A stretch of 64,000 nt of DNA. Source: Leifsonia sp. Leaf264 (GTDB lineage: Bacteria; Actinomycetota; Actinomycetes; Actinomycetales; Microbacteriaceae). The notes beneath the pieces were generated by a model that was given only the letters and a program-made list of their open reading frames with translations, did not search any database and was not told the origin of the DNA. Of this stretch, positions 1 to 7,843 are shown piece by piece. The translations under genes and the position numbers were made by a program. The stretch is taken from NCBI RefSeq assembly GCF_001422325.1, contig NZ_LMMR01000006.1, positions 434,001 through 498,000 on the forward strand, written 5' to 3'. Position 1 is the first letter of the stretch. Every line of letters starts with the position of its first letter.

Positions 1-123
1 GGGGTTGCATCCGGAGCTTCGCCGTGGTTCGAGGGCGGCATCCGTCGTCGCCATCGCCCATTCGGCATCGACTGCGAAGAGAAACGTCTGGTCTGGACAC
101 GTCGATCGAAGAGGGCCATCCTC
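1..123. other. upstream flank, no gene seen
   Basis: I see no convincing coding region here. The only recognisable content is the 5' leader of the following RidA gene (GTCTGGACAC at 91-100 and the Shine-Dalgarno stretch from 111). Confidence 0.4.
91..123 (+). promoter_or_regulatory. 5' leader shared by both RidA paralogues (copy 1)
   Basis: GTCTGGACAC (91-100), ten variable bases, then GAGGGCCATCCTCGTG (111-126), which ends in the GTG start. The same two blocks at the same spacing precede the second RidA gene at 9921-9956. GAGGG lies 8 nt before the GTG, which favours GTG over the in-frame ATG six bases later. The block was either copied with the gene or kept by selection. Confidence 0.6.
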
Positions 124-507
124 GTGGCTATGCGCCAGGTTCTCGCCACCACCCAAGCCCCGAGCTCGCCGATGTTCAGTCAGGGCGTCAAGGCCGGCCC
201 GTTCGTCTATGTCTCGGGCACAGCCGGAATCGACGTCGCGACCGGGCAGCTCGCCGGGCCCACGATCGGCGAGCAGGTCAGGCAGGCGCTGACCAACTGC
301 GAAGAGGTGCTGAAGGCCGCCAATGCGACCCTCGACGACGTCGTGGAGGTGGGCGTGCTGCTCGCCAAACCCGACGACTTCGCGGGGATGAACGAGGAGT
401 ACGCACGCTGGTTCCCGATCGAGCCGCCCACGCGCTACGCCGCGAAGCTCGGCGCGGTGCTTCCGGGGGTGCTGGTGTCGATTCGGATGACGGCGTACGT
501 GGGGTAG
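124..507 (+). CDS. ridA: RidA family reactive intermediate deaminase
   Basis: This 127-residue protein has the size and fold signature of RidA/YjgF/YER057c proteins: an N-terminal strand, 'FVYVSGTAGID' (residues about 29-39), a Gly-rich turn, and the C-terminal 'PGVLVSIRMTAYVG'. RidA hydrolyses reactive enamine/imine intermediates released by PLP enzymes, usually as a cytoplasmic trimer. In active RidA proteins an Arg in an 'R-x-(V/C)' C-terminal motif binds the substrate carboxylate; here 'SIRMTA' places an Arg there. GTG at 124 is preferred because GAGGG sits 8 nt upstream; ATG at 130 is the alternative. A close paralogue lies at 9954-10337. A methyltransferase follows after 34 nt with its own leaderless-looking start, so the two genes need not form an operon. 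Confidence 0.85.
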   Translation: MAMRQVLATTQAPSSPMFSQGVKAGPFVYVSGTAGIDVATGQLAGPTIGEQVRQALTNCEEVLKAANATLDDVVEVGVLLAKPDDFAGMNEEYARWFPIEPPTRYAAKLGAVLPGVLVSIRMTAYVG

Positions 508-541
508 GTGCGCCGTCCGCCCTTCGGGATACTGTGGCCGC

Positions 542-1300
542 ATGGTGGATGGCGCGGACGCGGACGGGTGGTCGCAGGTCGCCCAGGGCTGGGCGGAACT
601 CTGGGGCTCGTTCGCGGATCCGGCGCGACGGGCGATCATCGAGGCGGCCGCGATCGGGCCGGGAACGCGCGTGCTCGATGCGGGCTGCGGCAGCGGTGAA
701 TTCCTCGACCTGCTCGCCGAGCGCGGGGCGGTTGCCGTCGGTGCCGATCCCGCCCCCGCCATGGTCGCGCTCGCTCGGGAGGCCAGCGCTGGCACCGGCG
801 CCGACGTCGTGCTCGCCGACATCGAGAACCTTCCCTTCGCGGATGCCGCCTTCGACGTGGCCACGGCGGTGAACGCACTGCAGTTCGCCGAGGACACGAC
901 AGCCGCCGTTCGCGAGCTCGCCCGGGTGGTGCGACCGGGAGGCATCGTGGCCGTGTCCAACTGGGCGGAGGCTGCCCTCAACGACATCGACGTGGTCGAG
1001 GCCGCGATCGCCGAGGCCCGAGATGACGAACCGTACCCCGACGGCCCATTGCGGCCGGCCGGCGGTATCGAGGCGGCGCTCGCGGCCGGCGGGGTCCAGG
1101 TCGTGGACTCCCGCGTGGTGGACGTGCCGTGGTTCGCGCCCGACGAGGTCACCCTCGTGCGCGGCATCCTCCTCGGGGAGGACGCCGATGTGGTGACGTC
1201 GCTGCACGCAGTGATCGTGGCGGCCGCCGCCCCGTTCCGCGACGGTCGGGGCGGCTACGTGCTGCGCAACTCATTCCGGTGGGCGATCGCGCGGGTGTGA
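542..1300 (+). CDS. class I SAM-dependent methyltransferase
   Basis: This 252-residue Rossmann methyltransferase has motif I 'VLDAGCGSGEF' at residues 44-54, the acidic residue after strand 2 ('VGADPAP'), a motif II-like 'LPFADAAFDVA', and a post-motif 'VRPGGIVAVSNW'. These place it in the Methyltransf_11/25 (UbiE-like) group acting on a small molecule. The substrate cannot be read from sequence. No Shine-Dalgarno is visible: TACTGT (530-535) lies 6 nt before the ATG, which suggests a leaderless mRNA. Its base composition matches the neighbours. The 3' flank (1301-1507) holds no gene I can support. Confidence 0.85.
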   Translation: MVDGADADGWSQVAQGWAELWGSFADPARRAIIEAAAIGPGTRVLDAGCGSGEFLDLLAERGAVAVGADPAPAMVALAREASAGTGADVVLADIENLPFADAAFDVATAVNALQFAEDTTAAVRELARVVRPGGIVAVSNWAEAALNDIDVVEAAIAEARDDEPYPDGPLRPAGGIEAALAAGGVQVVDSRVVDVPWFAPDEVTLVRGILLGEDADVVTSLHAVIVAAAAPFRDGRGGYVLRNSFRWAIARV

Positions 1301-1507
1301 GCACTGCGCGCCGCACGCTGGGCACCGGGCGGCCGGGGCAGGCCTGCAGCCCGGGTGAGGAAGACACCGCGTGGGTTTCAAGTGTTAGGCCGAGTCTGTG
1401 AAGCCGATGCGAAGCAGTCCGAGGTCCCCTAATCTGGCGGACGAGTCTTGATCGTTGGGCTGCGACGAATCTCCGAGTCCAGCGCTGGCGGCCGAAGGGA
1501 AGCAGAG
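1301..1507. other. intergenic, boundary to accessory patch
   Basis: There is no supported gene. Base composition drops from GC-rich to more balanced around 1370-1450, just before the GmrSD-like gene. This may mark the left edge of acquired DNA. No tRNA, integrase or clear inverted repeat was found at the edge. Confidence 0.35.
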
Positions 1508-3322
1508 ATGGGCGCGGGTAGCGAAGCACAGAACCGTACGATTCGCGACTGGCTGGTCAGCATCGATCGCGGGCAGACACGCCTGCCAAGTTTTCAACGA
1601 GGACTCGCTTGGGAGCCAAAGCGCGTCGTTTCGATGCTGGAGACGATCATCCATGATCTCCCGCTCGGAGTAGCGCTGGTGCTCAACGTGGGCGACAAGG
1701 AACAGTTTGTTTCACGGCCTCTCGTGTCGGCACCTGACACGACGGAGGCAGTCACTGAGCACTTGCTCGACGGTCAGCAACGCCTCACTGCGCTGTACCG
1801 GGCGTTGAGGGACAACGACCCACGCATCACGTACTTCCTCCATCTGCCGGAACTCGACGACGATCCTCGCAACGACGACCACGACGTGTCGGTCCGAGTG
1901 GAGCGCCGTTGGGACAACAAGCATGGGACGCGATTCCCGGTCTGGGTCGATTCGCCGAAAGAGTGTCTGCAACGTGGATTGGTGCCGGTGCGCCTGTTCG
2001 ACCCTGCCAGCGATGAGAGCGGTGTATGGATTGAACACGCAACCGCGCACCTCGAGCCTGGCGAGGACGTGACCGACATTGTCGAGCTCCGCGCGAGGAT
2101 GAAGCATGTAACGACGACACGCGACCGCTTGAAGAAGCTCATCGCCGAGAAGCGGGAAACCGTAGCCCATTTCAATCTTCCATACCTTCGGTTGCCGGCC
2201 ACAACACACAAAGAGACAGCCTTGAGCGTGTTCGTCAACATGAACACAAATGCCAAGCCATTGAAGGCGTATGACATCGTGGTCGCTGAGCTTGAAGGGG
2301 CGACCGGTCATCGCCTGAAGGAGATGGAAGCAGAACTCGACGCCGAGCAGCCTCGAATCAAGAAGTACCTTTCGCTCGACAACGCAGTGCTCCAAACTTC
2401 TGCGCTCCTTCAGACGAAGTTGCCGAACCAAGTCGGCTACTTCGACATGGACTACGCACTCTTCGCCGAAAACTGGCCTCGCATGTCTCGTGGCCTACGT
2501 CGCGCGGTACAGACGATTGAGTCCCTGCGAATCTTCGATGGTGAGCGGTTGCCATCGGCTATTCCCCTCCCAGTAATCGCAGCGCTACTTGCGGACGAAC
2601 CAGAAGAGGGAGATCGCCGGGCCAACGTCGACAAGGTCATGCGTCGCTACGCATGGCGATGCTTTTGCACCAACCGTTATGAAGGTGCCGCCGCGACCCG
2701 GGCATTCGCGGACTATCGGGGGCTGGCGCAGATGCTCGCTGGGGACGGCGCTGAGAAGTCGGTTCCGGTGTTTGATGAAGAGCTGTATCCCCTCCCGACC
2801 GAACGCGAGCTCCGAAGTGCACCTTGGCCAAAGAACAAGAACTCGATCTCGCGCGCGATACTCGCGGCCTCGAACTACTTCGGTGCGCGCGATTTCGCGG
2901 ACGACACGATACTGACGCCGGAAAATGTAACTGCCCGGGAGTACCACCACGTCTTCCCGAATCAACTGCTTGCGGAAGCTGGTATCGAGCCCATGCTTGC
3001 TTTGAACTGCGTCTTGATCACATGGAAGACGAACCGAACGATCGGGCGACTCGACCCGATCACATACCTCGAGAAGCGTGCTGAAGCGGCTCCCGACGAC
3101 CGAGATATACGCGACCGGCTTGAGTCTCACCTCGTTCCGTACGAGAGCCTCGTCAGCGCAGGGCCATATCCGCAACCCTCTGGCGACGAACTACGTGCCG
3201 AAGTACAGCCCGACTATGACGCTTTTCTGAAGCACCGCTCTGCACTCGTCAGCAAATTCATGGCGATGGCGTGCGAGGGAACCCAGCCCCATATGAGGGA
3301 TGTTCTAGATTTGGCCAGCTGA
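1508..3322 (+). CDS. GmrSD-like DUF262 / DUF1524 protein
   Basis: The 604-residue protein starts at an ATG 7 nt after GAAGGGA; the longer TTG frame from 1448 is less likely. The N-terminal DUF262 (ParB/sulfiredoxin-like) motifs are clear: 'QRGLAW' (30-35) and 'DGQQRLTALYRAL' (88-100). The C-terminal part has 'EYHHVFPNQLL' near residue 480 and 'NRTIGRLDP' about 30 residues on, which fits a DUF1524 His-Me/HNH nuclease core. This architecture is that of GmrSD/BrxU-type, type IV-like restriction enzymes, which use nucleotide hydrolysis to cut modified phage DNA. Function here is inferred from domains only. The gene stands alone, with no methyltransferase or BREX/DISARM partner nearby. It is clearly less GC-rich than its neighbours and I see none of the host's GGATGC/GCATCC words in it, so it was probably acquired by transfer. 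Confidence 0.8.
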   Translation: MGAGSEAQNRTIRDWLVSIDRGQTRLPSFQRGLAWEPKRVVSMLETIIHDLPLGVALVLNVGDKEQFVSRPLVSAPDTTEAVTEHLLDGQQRLTALYRALRDNDPRITYFLHLPELDDDPRNDDHDVSVRVERRWDNKHGTRFPVWVDSPKECLQRGLVPVRLFDPASDESGVWIEHATAHLEPGEDVTDIVELRARMKHVTTTRDRLKKLIAEKRETVAHFNLPYLRLPATTHKETALSVFVNMNTNAKPLKAYDIVVAELEGATGHRLKEMEAELDAEQPRIKKYLSLDNAVLQTSALLQTKLPNQVGYFDMDYALFAENWPRMSRGLRRAVQTIESLRIFDGERLPSAIPLPVIAALLADEPEEGDRRANVDKVMRRYAWRCFCTNRYEGAAATRAFADYRGLAQMLAGDGAEKSVPVFDEELYPLPTERELRSAPWPKNKNSISRAILAASNYFGARDFADDTILTPENVTAREYHHVFPNQLLAEAGIEPMLALNCVLITWKTNRTIGRLDPITYLEKRAEAAPDDRDIRDRLESHLVPYESLVSAGPYPQPSGDELRAEVQPDYDAFLKHRSALVSKFMAMACEGTQPHMRDVLDLAS

Positions 3323-3377
3323 TTCGTTCCCCTGTCCCTACAAAAGCCGCCGGTTACCTCAGTGGTCGAGTGAGCGA

Positions 3378-3663
3378 GACACCGCGGCCCGCGCACTGCG
3401 CGCGGGCCACGGCATCCGTTTCAGTCGCCCTTCACGTTCACGATCTGGTGCAGCGTGTGCCGGATCGTGACGAGTGAGGACGCGTCGGCCATCACCTGGT
3501 CGATCGGCTTGTAGGCCTGCAGGATCTCGTCGATGAAGGCATCCGTGTCGCGGAACTCGATGCCCACCATCGCCTCCCGCAGCTGCTCGTGCGTGAACTC
3601 CCGCCGAGCCGCCGACCTCGAGAACGTGCGCCCGGCACCGCGCGGGGACGAGTTCAGCGACCC
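3378..3663. repeat. 286-bp direct repeat, copy A (rtcB 3' end plus terminator)
   Basis: This matches 6256-6541 in the same orientation with about 15 mismatches by hand count (about 95% identity). It covers the last about 80 codons of rtcB and the terminator hairpin beyond. Homology stops abruptly at about 3663, within the equivalent of the 'SLNSS' codons. The intact gene is copy B. Confidence 0.9.
3421..3663 (-). pseudogene. truncated rtcB 3' remnant, catalytic His changed to Arg
   Basis: The translated remnant runs from 'SLNSSPRGAGR' to the natural C-terminus 'HQIVNVKGD' and is nearly identical to the last 80 or so residues of the intact RtcB at 6299-7465. The histidine of the RtcB 'HGAGR' motif, which becomes guanylylated during ligation, is Arg here. 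The frame stays open upstream to about 3876 but that stretch (3664-3876) bears no resemblance to RtcB and starts with no good ribosome site, so it is a chance fusion. The fragment cannot be a working ligase. It is best read as the scar of a duplication or of DNA inserted at the rtcB 3' end. Confidence 0.8.
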
Positions 3664-3964
3664 CGTTGGCGGCAGAAGCAGTTCAATACCTGCGGAGAGC
3701 GCTTGCTGGCGCCTTCGCATCCGCTTTGCCCTGTGGCCCCCGGGCACCGTTGTCTGCAGATTCGTCACGCGGACCGGAACACCCTCGCGCCAGTCGAGTT
3801 GGCCGTGTTCGATCCGCAGGCGTAGACCGGGTGGGCCGGCAGCGGCAGCGGACGTGAGACGGCTCGGGATCGTCAAGTCGAAGCGGTAGTGCGCGTCACC
3901 TCACTCCTTGCCCAGATAGGCCCACTTGCGCAATCATGAAGATTGCTCATCTAAGCGGGCGACC

Positions 3965-4004
3965 TCGGTCGCCATGGGGGGAAGTCGGTCGCCATGGGGG
4001 GAAG
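3965..4004. repeat. 20-bp perfect tandem duplication
   Basis: Two exact adjacent copies of TCGGTCGCCATGGGGGGAAG (3965-3984, 3985-4004). Each copy carries an ATG followed by GGGGGGAAG. The second copy supplies purine-rich sequence just upstream of the ATG at 4016, so the duplication may alter translation of the next gene. Confidence 0.85.
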
Positions 4005-4015
4005 AAGGTATTCAG

Positions 4016-5020
4016 ATGACTGGCGTGCCTCCGGACGAGTCACTTCCGACGAATCAAACTCCCCCACCGCCAGCGGATGCCACCTCCCCGCCACCCACGT
4101 CGCCTCCACCAGCACAGGCCTCGAATACCAAATCAGGCAACGGGCTTGGAGTCGCGGCGCTGATTCTCGGGATCGTGGCATTCGTTCTCGCGTGGATTCC
4201 AGCGGTCGGCTTCTTCGGCATCTTCTTGGCCGTCTTGGGAATCATCCTGGGGATCATCGGCCTCGTAGCAAAGGGGCGTCCGAGGAACGTCGCGCTCGCA
4301 GGCACGATCGTCTCCGGCATCGCGCTGCTCATCTCGATCATCATGAGCGTTGTCTACGCTGCGGTCCTCGTGACGGCCGTGGACGAAGCGGTGACCGACA
4401 GCACCTCCGCCGAGATTGCGCCAGAGGACGAGCCGTCAAGCGAGGCGCCAGCCGAGGAAACGAACACCCCACAGGACTGGGCAGATTCCACGTTCGGGAC
4501 ATTCGACCCGATCAGCCAGACTGGTACAGGTGACAGCGTGATTGCCCTTCCGGATGCGACTGCCGCCGTGGTGACCGCAACGCACGATGGCTCCTCCAAC
4601 TTCGCAATCTCGGTTCTGGATGCCACCAATCAGTCGACAGGAGATCTGCTCGTCAACACCATCGGCGCATACTCCGGCACGACTGCCTACGGGTTCAACG
4701 CGATCGCGCAGGGTGTCAACCTGGAAGTGAAAGCGGACGGCAACTGGAGTATCACGATCGCTCCCATCAGCTCAGCGCCGGCGCTTGCACCGAGCGGCGC
4801 CGGCGATGCCGTGTTCCTCTATGACGGTGAGGCGTCTACGGCGGCTATCACGCACGACGGCGCCGCGAACTTCGTGGTGTCCGAAGAGACGGGCGATGCC
4901 CTCAGCATGGGGCTCCTGGTGAACGAGATCGGACCCTATTCGGGAACAGTCCCCCTCAGTGGCGGGCCGTCAGTGATCGACATCAGAGCCGACGGCAACT
5001 GGACGTTCACGGTCGGATAG
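4016..5020 (+). CDS. DUF4190-like membrane protein with two repeated extracellular domains
   Basis: This 334-residue protein has a Pro-rich cytoplasmic N-terminus (1-38), two or three hydrophobic segments (about 44-62, 64-86, 93-122) of the kind annotated DUF4190, an acidic linker (128-155), and two copies of a domain of about 75 residues (172-250 and 263-334). Each copy reads roughly 'GDxVxxLpd...TATHDGxxNF...LLVNxIGxYSGT...vxADGNWxxTI'. I do not know the function; the repeats may bind ligand outside the cell. The start at 4016 has GAAGAAGG 5-7 nt upstream. It lies between the two rtcB direct repeats with the excalibur protein, and the two genes converge on a shared terminator hairpin. GC content is slightly below the local average. 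Confidence 0.75.
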   Translation: MTGVPPDESLPTNQTPPPPADATSPPPTSPPPAQASNTKSGNGLGVAALILGIVAFVLAWIPAVGFFGIFLAVLGIILGIIGLVAKGRPRNVALAGTIVSGIALLISIIMSVVYAAVLVTAVDEAVTDSTSAEIAPEDEPSSEAPAEETNTPQDWADSTFGTFDPISQTGTGDSVIALPDATAAVVTATHDGSSNFAISVLDATNQSTGDLLVNTIGAYSGTTAYGFNAIAQGVNLEVKADGNWSITIAPISSAPALAPSGAGDAVFLYDGEASTAAITHDGAANFVVSEETGDALSMGLLVNEIGPYSGTVPLSGGPSVIDIRADGNWTFTVG

Positions 5021-5056
5021 TTCGCAAATCACGCAGTCGATGACGGGCCTGAGAAC

Positions 5057-5084
5057 CGCGGCCCGCGCATACGCGCGGGCCGCG
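5057..5084. terminator. bidirectional terminator hairpin
   Basis: CGCGGCCCGCGC, loop ATAC, GCGCGGGCCGCG: a perfect 12-bp stem between two convergent genes. The same arm sequence forms the hairpin after rtcB (6261-6289) and, with one mismatch, the one beside the rtcB remnant (3383-3410). No U-tract is present. Confidence 0.7.
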
Positions 5085-5107
5085 ACATCCGGTTTCGGGC
5101 GCAGTCA

Positions 5108-6175
5108 CTAGTCGCAGGCGATGCCGTCGCCGTCGCGATCGAGGTCGTAGATGTCGCTTCCGACGATGCGAACTGGCCCGGCGACGTAGGAGGGGCCGTT
5201 ACCGCTTCCACCTGCGCAGTCGACGTCGGAGTCGATCGGCACGCATGCGTCGGCGTAGTTGGTGTCGCATCCGTTGCCGGCTTCGGCGACAGGTTCCGGA
5301 GCAGGTGCCACGACCGGCTCCGGAGCGGGGGCCGGCTGACGGGTGCCGTTGGCGATGACCTCGTTCACCGGTGCAATGCTGGTCGCCTCCGACGCGACGG
5401 ATCGCGAGATCTCGACGCCGTCTTCGTAGACGACGGACCAGGTGGTGAGCTTCTCGCCCGCGACTCCGACGACTGCAACCGCCGTCGTGCCCGCATCGAG
5501 ATTGGCGTCGTCGACGGTGGACGACGCAAACGGAATCGGCGTGCGCTCCTCGACCTGCTTGGTGGTGCGCACGGGGGTCGGCGTCGGCGTGGGGATTGGA
5601 GTGGGTGCCTCCGACTTCTTCACGACAGTCGGGGCCTCGGTACTCTCGCTCTGGCTCGCCGCGAGGTTCTGACCCGAGTGGATCGTTGCAGCGACGGCGG
5701 AGCCACCCGCGCTGACGATGGCGAGTCCGACGATCAACACCAGAGCTGCGCTCGCCCGCGACTTCACCCGAATCGCACGGAAGGAGCCGACAACGAGCGC
5801 ATAGATGCCCGACGCCAGCACAGCGATGCCGATGAGGAGGAGCAACCCTGCCCATCCGGCCGACGCCACGAGAGAGATGCAGACGAGGCCGACAATGCCG
5901 ATGACGATATTCCGAACGAGTCGTGAGTGGCCAGCGCCGGTCGCCTTCGTTGTCGCTGCCTTCGTAGGCACTGCCTGCGTCGCCGTCGTAGTCGCTACCT
6001 TCGTAGGCACCGCCTGCGTCGCCGTCGGCTTCACAGTTTTCGGAGTCGGCTTTGTTCTCGGCGTCGGAACCGCCTTCGTGTATTCGTCGAGGTACCGGTC
6101 GGTCCAGGCGGCGCCGTCCCACCATCGCTGGCGTCCAGATCCGTCGTCGAACCAGCCTGCAGGAGCGTTCGCCAT
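5108..6175 (-). CDS. DUF2510 / G5 / excalibur multi-domain envelope protein
   Basis: This 355-residue protein starts at an ATG preceded by AAAGG. In order: a DUF2510 module (about 7-27, 'GWFDDGSGRQRWWDGAAWT'), a Thr/Pro/Lys linker with an internal tandem repeat 'TATQAVPTK' (51-59, 64-72), three or four membrane segments (about 88-165), a Pro/Thr-rich spacer (188-203), a G5-like domain (about 204-278), a Pro-Ala spacer, and a C-terminal excalibur Ca-binding domain ending 'DLDRDGDGIACD' with paired Cys. G5 domains bind sugars or zinc in cell-wall proteins and excalibur is an extracellular EF-hand-like fold, so the tail is expected outside the membrane. A role at the cell wall is inferred. It lies between the rtcB repeats, convergent with the DUF4190-like gene. 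Confidence 0.8.
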   Translation of the reverse strand: MANAPAGWFDDGSGRQRWWDGAAWTDRYLDEYTKAVPTPRTKPTPKTVKPTATQAVPTKVATTTATQAVPTKAATTKATGAGHSRLVRNIVIGIVGLVCISLVASAGWAGLLLLIGIAVLASGIYALVVGSFRAIRVKSRASAALVLIVGLAIVSAGGSAVAATIHSGQNLAASQSESTEAPTVVKKSEAPTPIPTPTPTPVRTTKQVEERTPIPFASSTVDDANLDAGTTAVAVVGVAGEKLTTWSVVYEDGVEISRSVASEATSIAPVNEVIANGTRQPAPAPEPVVAPAPEPVAEAGNGCDTNYADACVPIDSDVDCAGGSGNGPSYVAGPVRIVGSDIYDLDRDGDGIACD

Positions 6176-6255
6176 GGTGTGCCTTTCGTGGGTCCACCGG
6201 AGGCTAACGACTACGGCAGGCCGCATTCATGTCCCAGTCCGGGGGCGACGGCTGC

Positions 6256-6541
6256 GACACCGCGGCCCGCGCATCACGCGCGGGCCGCGGCATCCGTTTC
6301 AGTCGCCCTTCACGTTCACGATCTGGTGCAGCGTGTGCTTGATCGTGACGAGCGAGGACGCGTCGGCCATCACCTGGTCGATCGGCTTGTAGGCCTGCGG
6401 GATCTCGTCGATGAAGGCATCGGTGTCGCGAAACTCGATGCCCACCATCGCCTCCCGCAGCTGCTCGTGCGTGAACTCCCGCCGAGCCGCCGACCTCGAG
6501 AAGGTCCGCCCAGCACCGTGCGGTGACGAGTTCAGCGACAC
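6256..6541. repeat. 286-bp direct repeat, copy B (3' end of intact rtcB)
   Basis: Partner of 3378-3663. This copy is continuous with the full rtcB gene and keeps the catalytic His codon. Confidence 0.9.
6261..6289 (-). terminator. rtcB terminator hairpin
   Basis: A perfect 12-bp stem (CGCGGCCCGCGC / GCGCGGGCCGCG, loop ATCAC) begins 10 nt past the rtcB stop codon. It has no U-tract. Confidence 0.7.
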
Positions 6542-7465
6542 CGGGTTGCCGAGCCCCTCCACCACGTACGAGGCCGTGCCCATCGACCCGGGGATCAACC
6601 CCGGCCGCCCGGCATCCGCCTGGATCGCACCCTTCCGCGAGACCCACACCCTCTTGCCGTAGTGCATCTCGCTCTCGGTGAAGTTGTGGTGGCAGTTGAT
6701 CCGTTCGAGCTCGACGACCGATGTGCCGACCCACTCACTCACCTGCCGGATGACCCGGTCCATCATCTCCTCCCGGTTGAGCAGCGCGAAGTGCTGCGCC
6801 CACCGGAGCTCGTCGATGTACCGCGTGAACTCCGGCGTGCCCTCCACCAGGTAGGCGAGGTCGGGGTGCGGCAGGTCGATCCACCACTTCTTGGCCAGCC
6901 TCTGGGCGACCTTGATGTGGTGCTGCGCGATCTTGTTGCCCACTCCCCGGCTGCCGGAGTGCAGGAACAGCCACACCGCATCCGTCTCGTCGAGCGAGAC
7001 CTCGATGAAGTGGTTGCCGCTGCCGAGGGTTCCGAGCTGCTCCCGCCAGTTGCCCGCGTAGGTCGCGGGGTCGAAGCCCTTCGCCTCGGCGAGCTCCTCG
7101 AGCTCAGCGATGCGCGGAACGGCCGTCGCCACGATCTTGCGGTTGTACTTGCCGGCCGAGAGCGGGATGGCGCGCTCGATCTGCTCCCGCACCTCCCTCC
7201 GATCTGCGGGGAGGTCGGATGCCGCGAACCCGGTCTTCACCGCGATCATGCCGCATCCGATGTCCACCCCCACGGCGGCCGGAATGATGGCCTGCAGGGT
7301 CGGGATGACCGACCCCACGGTGGCGCCGAGCCCCAGGTGCGCGTCGGGCATGAGCGCCAGGTGCGGGTAGATGAACGGCATCGTCGATGAGAGCTTCGCC
7401 TGGTCGACGGTCTTCTCGTCGAGCAGGCTCGCCCATGAGACGAGCCGTTCGGAGATCTTCTCCAT
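6299..7465 (-). CDS. rtcB: RtcB family RNA-splicing ligase
   Basis: This 388-residue protein starts at the ATG following AAGGA. RtcB joins RNA 2',3'-cyclic phosphate or 3'-phosphate ends to 5'-OH ends using GTP and Mn, in the cytoplasm, and serves RNA repair. The motifs are complete: 'PDAHLG' near residue 41, 'GVDIGCGM' near 66-73 with the metal-binding Asp and Cys, 'GSGNHFIE', 'HSGSRGVG', 'NCHHNF', 'GSMG', and 'SPHGAGR' with the guanylylated His at about 316. At under 400 residues it belongs to the short bacterial RtcB group. No rtcA, archease or RtcR is adjacent. A small coding region lies upstream on the same strand but a strong terminator-like hairpin separates the two. The 3' end is duplicated at 3378-3663. 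Confidence 0.92.
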   Translation of the reverse strand: MEKISERLVSWASLLDEKTVDQAKLSSTMPFIYPHLALMPDAHLGLGATVGSVIPTLQAIIPAAVGVDIGCGMIAVKTGFAASDLPADRREVREQIERAIPLSAGKYNRKIVATAVPRIAELEELAEAKGFDPATYAGNWREQLGTLGSGNHFIEVSLDETDAVWLFLHSGSRGVGNKIAQHHIKVAQRLAKKWWIDLPHPDLAYLVEGTPEFTRYIDELRWAQHFALLNREEMMDRVIRQVSEWVGTSVVELERINCHHNFTESEMHYGKRVWVSRKGAIQADAGRPGLIPGSMGTASYVVEGLGNPVSLNSSPHGAGRTFSRSAARREFTHEQLREAMVGIEFRDTDAFIDEIPQAYKPIDQVMADASSLVTIKHTLHQIVNVKGD

Positions 7466-7546
7466 GGTCCTTTCCTTGTCTGTGCTTGTTGTTGAACGGA
7501 TGTCGCGACCTCGGGCCCGAGGCATCCGTCGCGCGCGCAGACAGAG

Positions 7547-7575
7547 AAAAACCCCGGGCCTCGAGTGGCACGGGG
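7547..7575 (-). terminator. intrinsic terminator or attenuator between small ORF and rtcB
   Basis: On the minus strand: CCCCGTGCC, loop ACTCGA, GGCCCGGGG, then TTTTT (7547-7551). The 9-bp stem has one mismatch and a true U-tract, making this the most canonical rho-independent terminator in the window. It lies 36 nt after the stop of the 42-residue ORF and about 80 nt before rtcB, so it could end the small transcript or gate read-through into rtcB. Confidence 0.75.
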
Positions 7576-7611
7576 TGACGATGATCTTCGACGGATGTCG
7601 AGAGGTCGGCG

Positions 7612-7740
7612 TCAGTGTGCCGGATCGAGAAGCTGATCGAGCTCGCGCTCGGGCTGGCGCGGACTGCGCTGGCCTTCGGTAGCGATCGCATTCGCGTTCG
7701 CTGCGAGTTCGATGGACGACAGAGTGCGCTGCAGGTACAC
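7612..7740 (-). CDS. small ORF (42 aa) upstream of rtcB
   Basis: A GTG start with AAAGGA 7 nt upstream opens a 42-codon frame: N-terminus MYLQRTLSSIELAANANAIA, then a polar tail ending 'LDQLLDPAH'. It is bounded downstream by a strong intrinsic terminator, which argues for a real short transcription unit. I do not recognise the sequence. It has no signal peptide or membrane segment, and the middle could form a short amphipathic helix. It might be a regulatory leader peptide for rtcB or an independent small protein. Confidence rests on the ribosome site and terminator, not homology. Confidence 0.5.
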   Translation of the reverse strand: MYLQRTLSSIELAANANAIATEGQRSPRQPERELDQLLDPAH

Positions 7741-7775
7741 GGTGACGTCCTTTCAGATTCCGGGGTGTGACGGAT

Positions 7776-7795
7776 GCTGCGCGAGAGTGCGCAGC
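7776..7795. repeat. short hairpin
   Basis: GCTGCGC, loop GAGAGT, GCGCAGC: a 7-bp perfect stem just upstream of the small ORF. Purpose unclear; it has no U-tract on either strand. Confidence 0.45.
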
Positions 7796-7843
7796 CTTGA
7801 GACCCTATGGGCGTTGGGCGTTCGGTGTCAACGATCGTGTGTT

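Noticed and set aside
1448-1507. TTG start 20 codons upstream for the GmrSD-like gene
   Set aside because: The ATG at 1508 has a good ribosome site at the right spacing and the extra residues are not conserved-looking.
3664-3876. Extension of the rtcB remnant as a fused 151-codon gene
   Set aside because: The added part resembles nothing I know, has no ribosome site, and joins at the repeat boundary; treated as chance.
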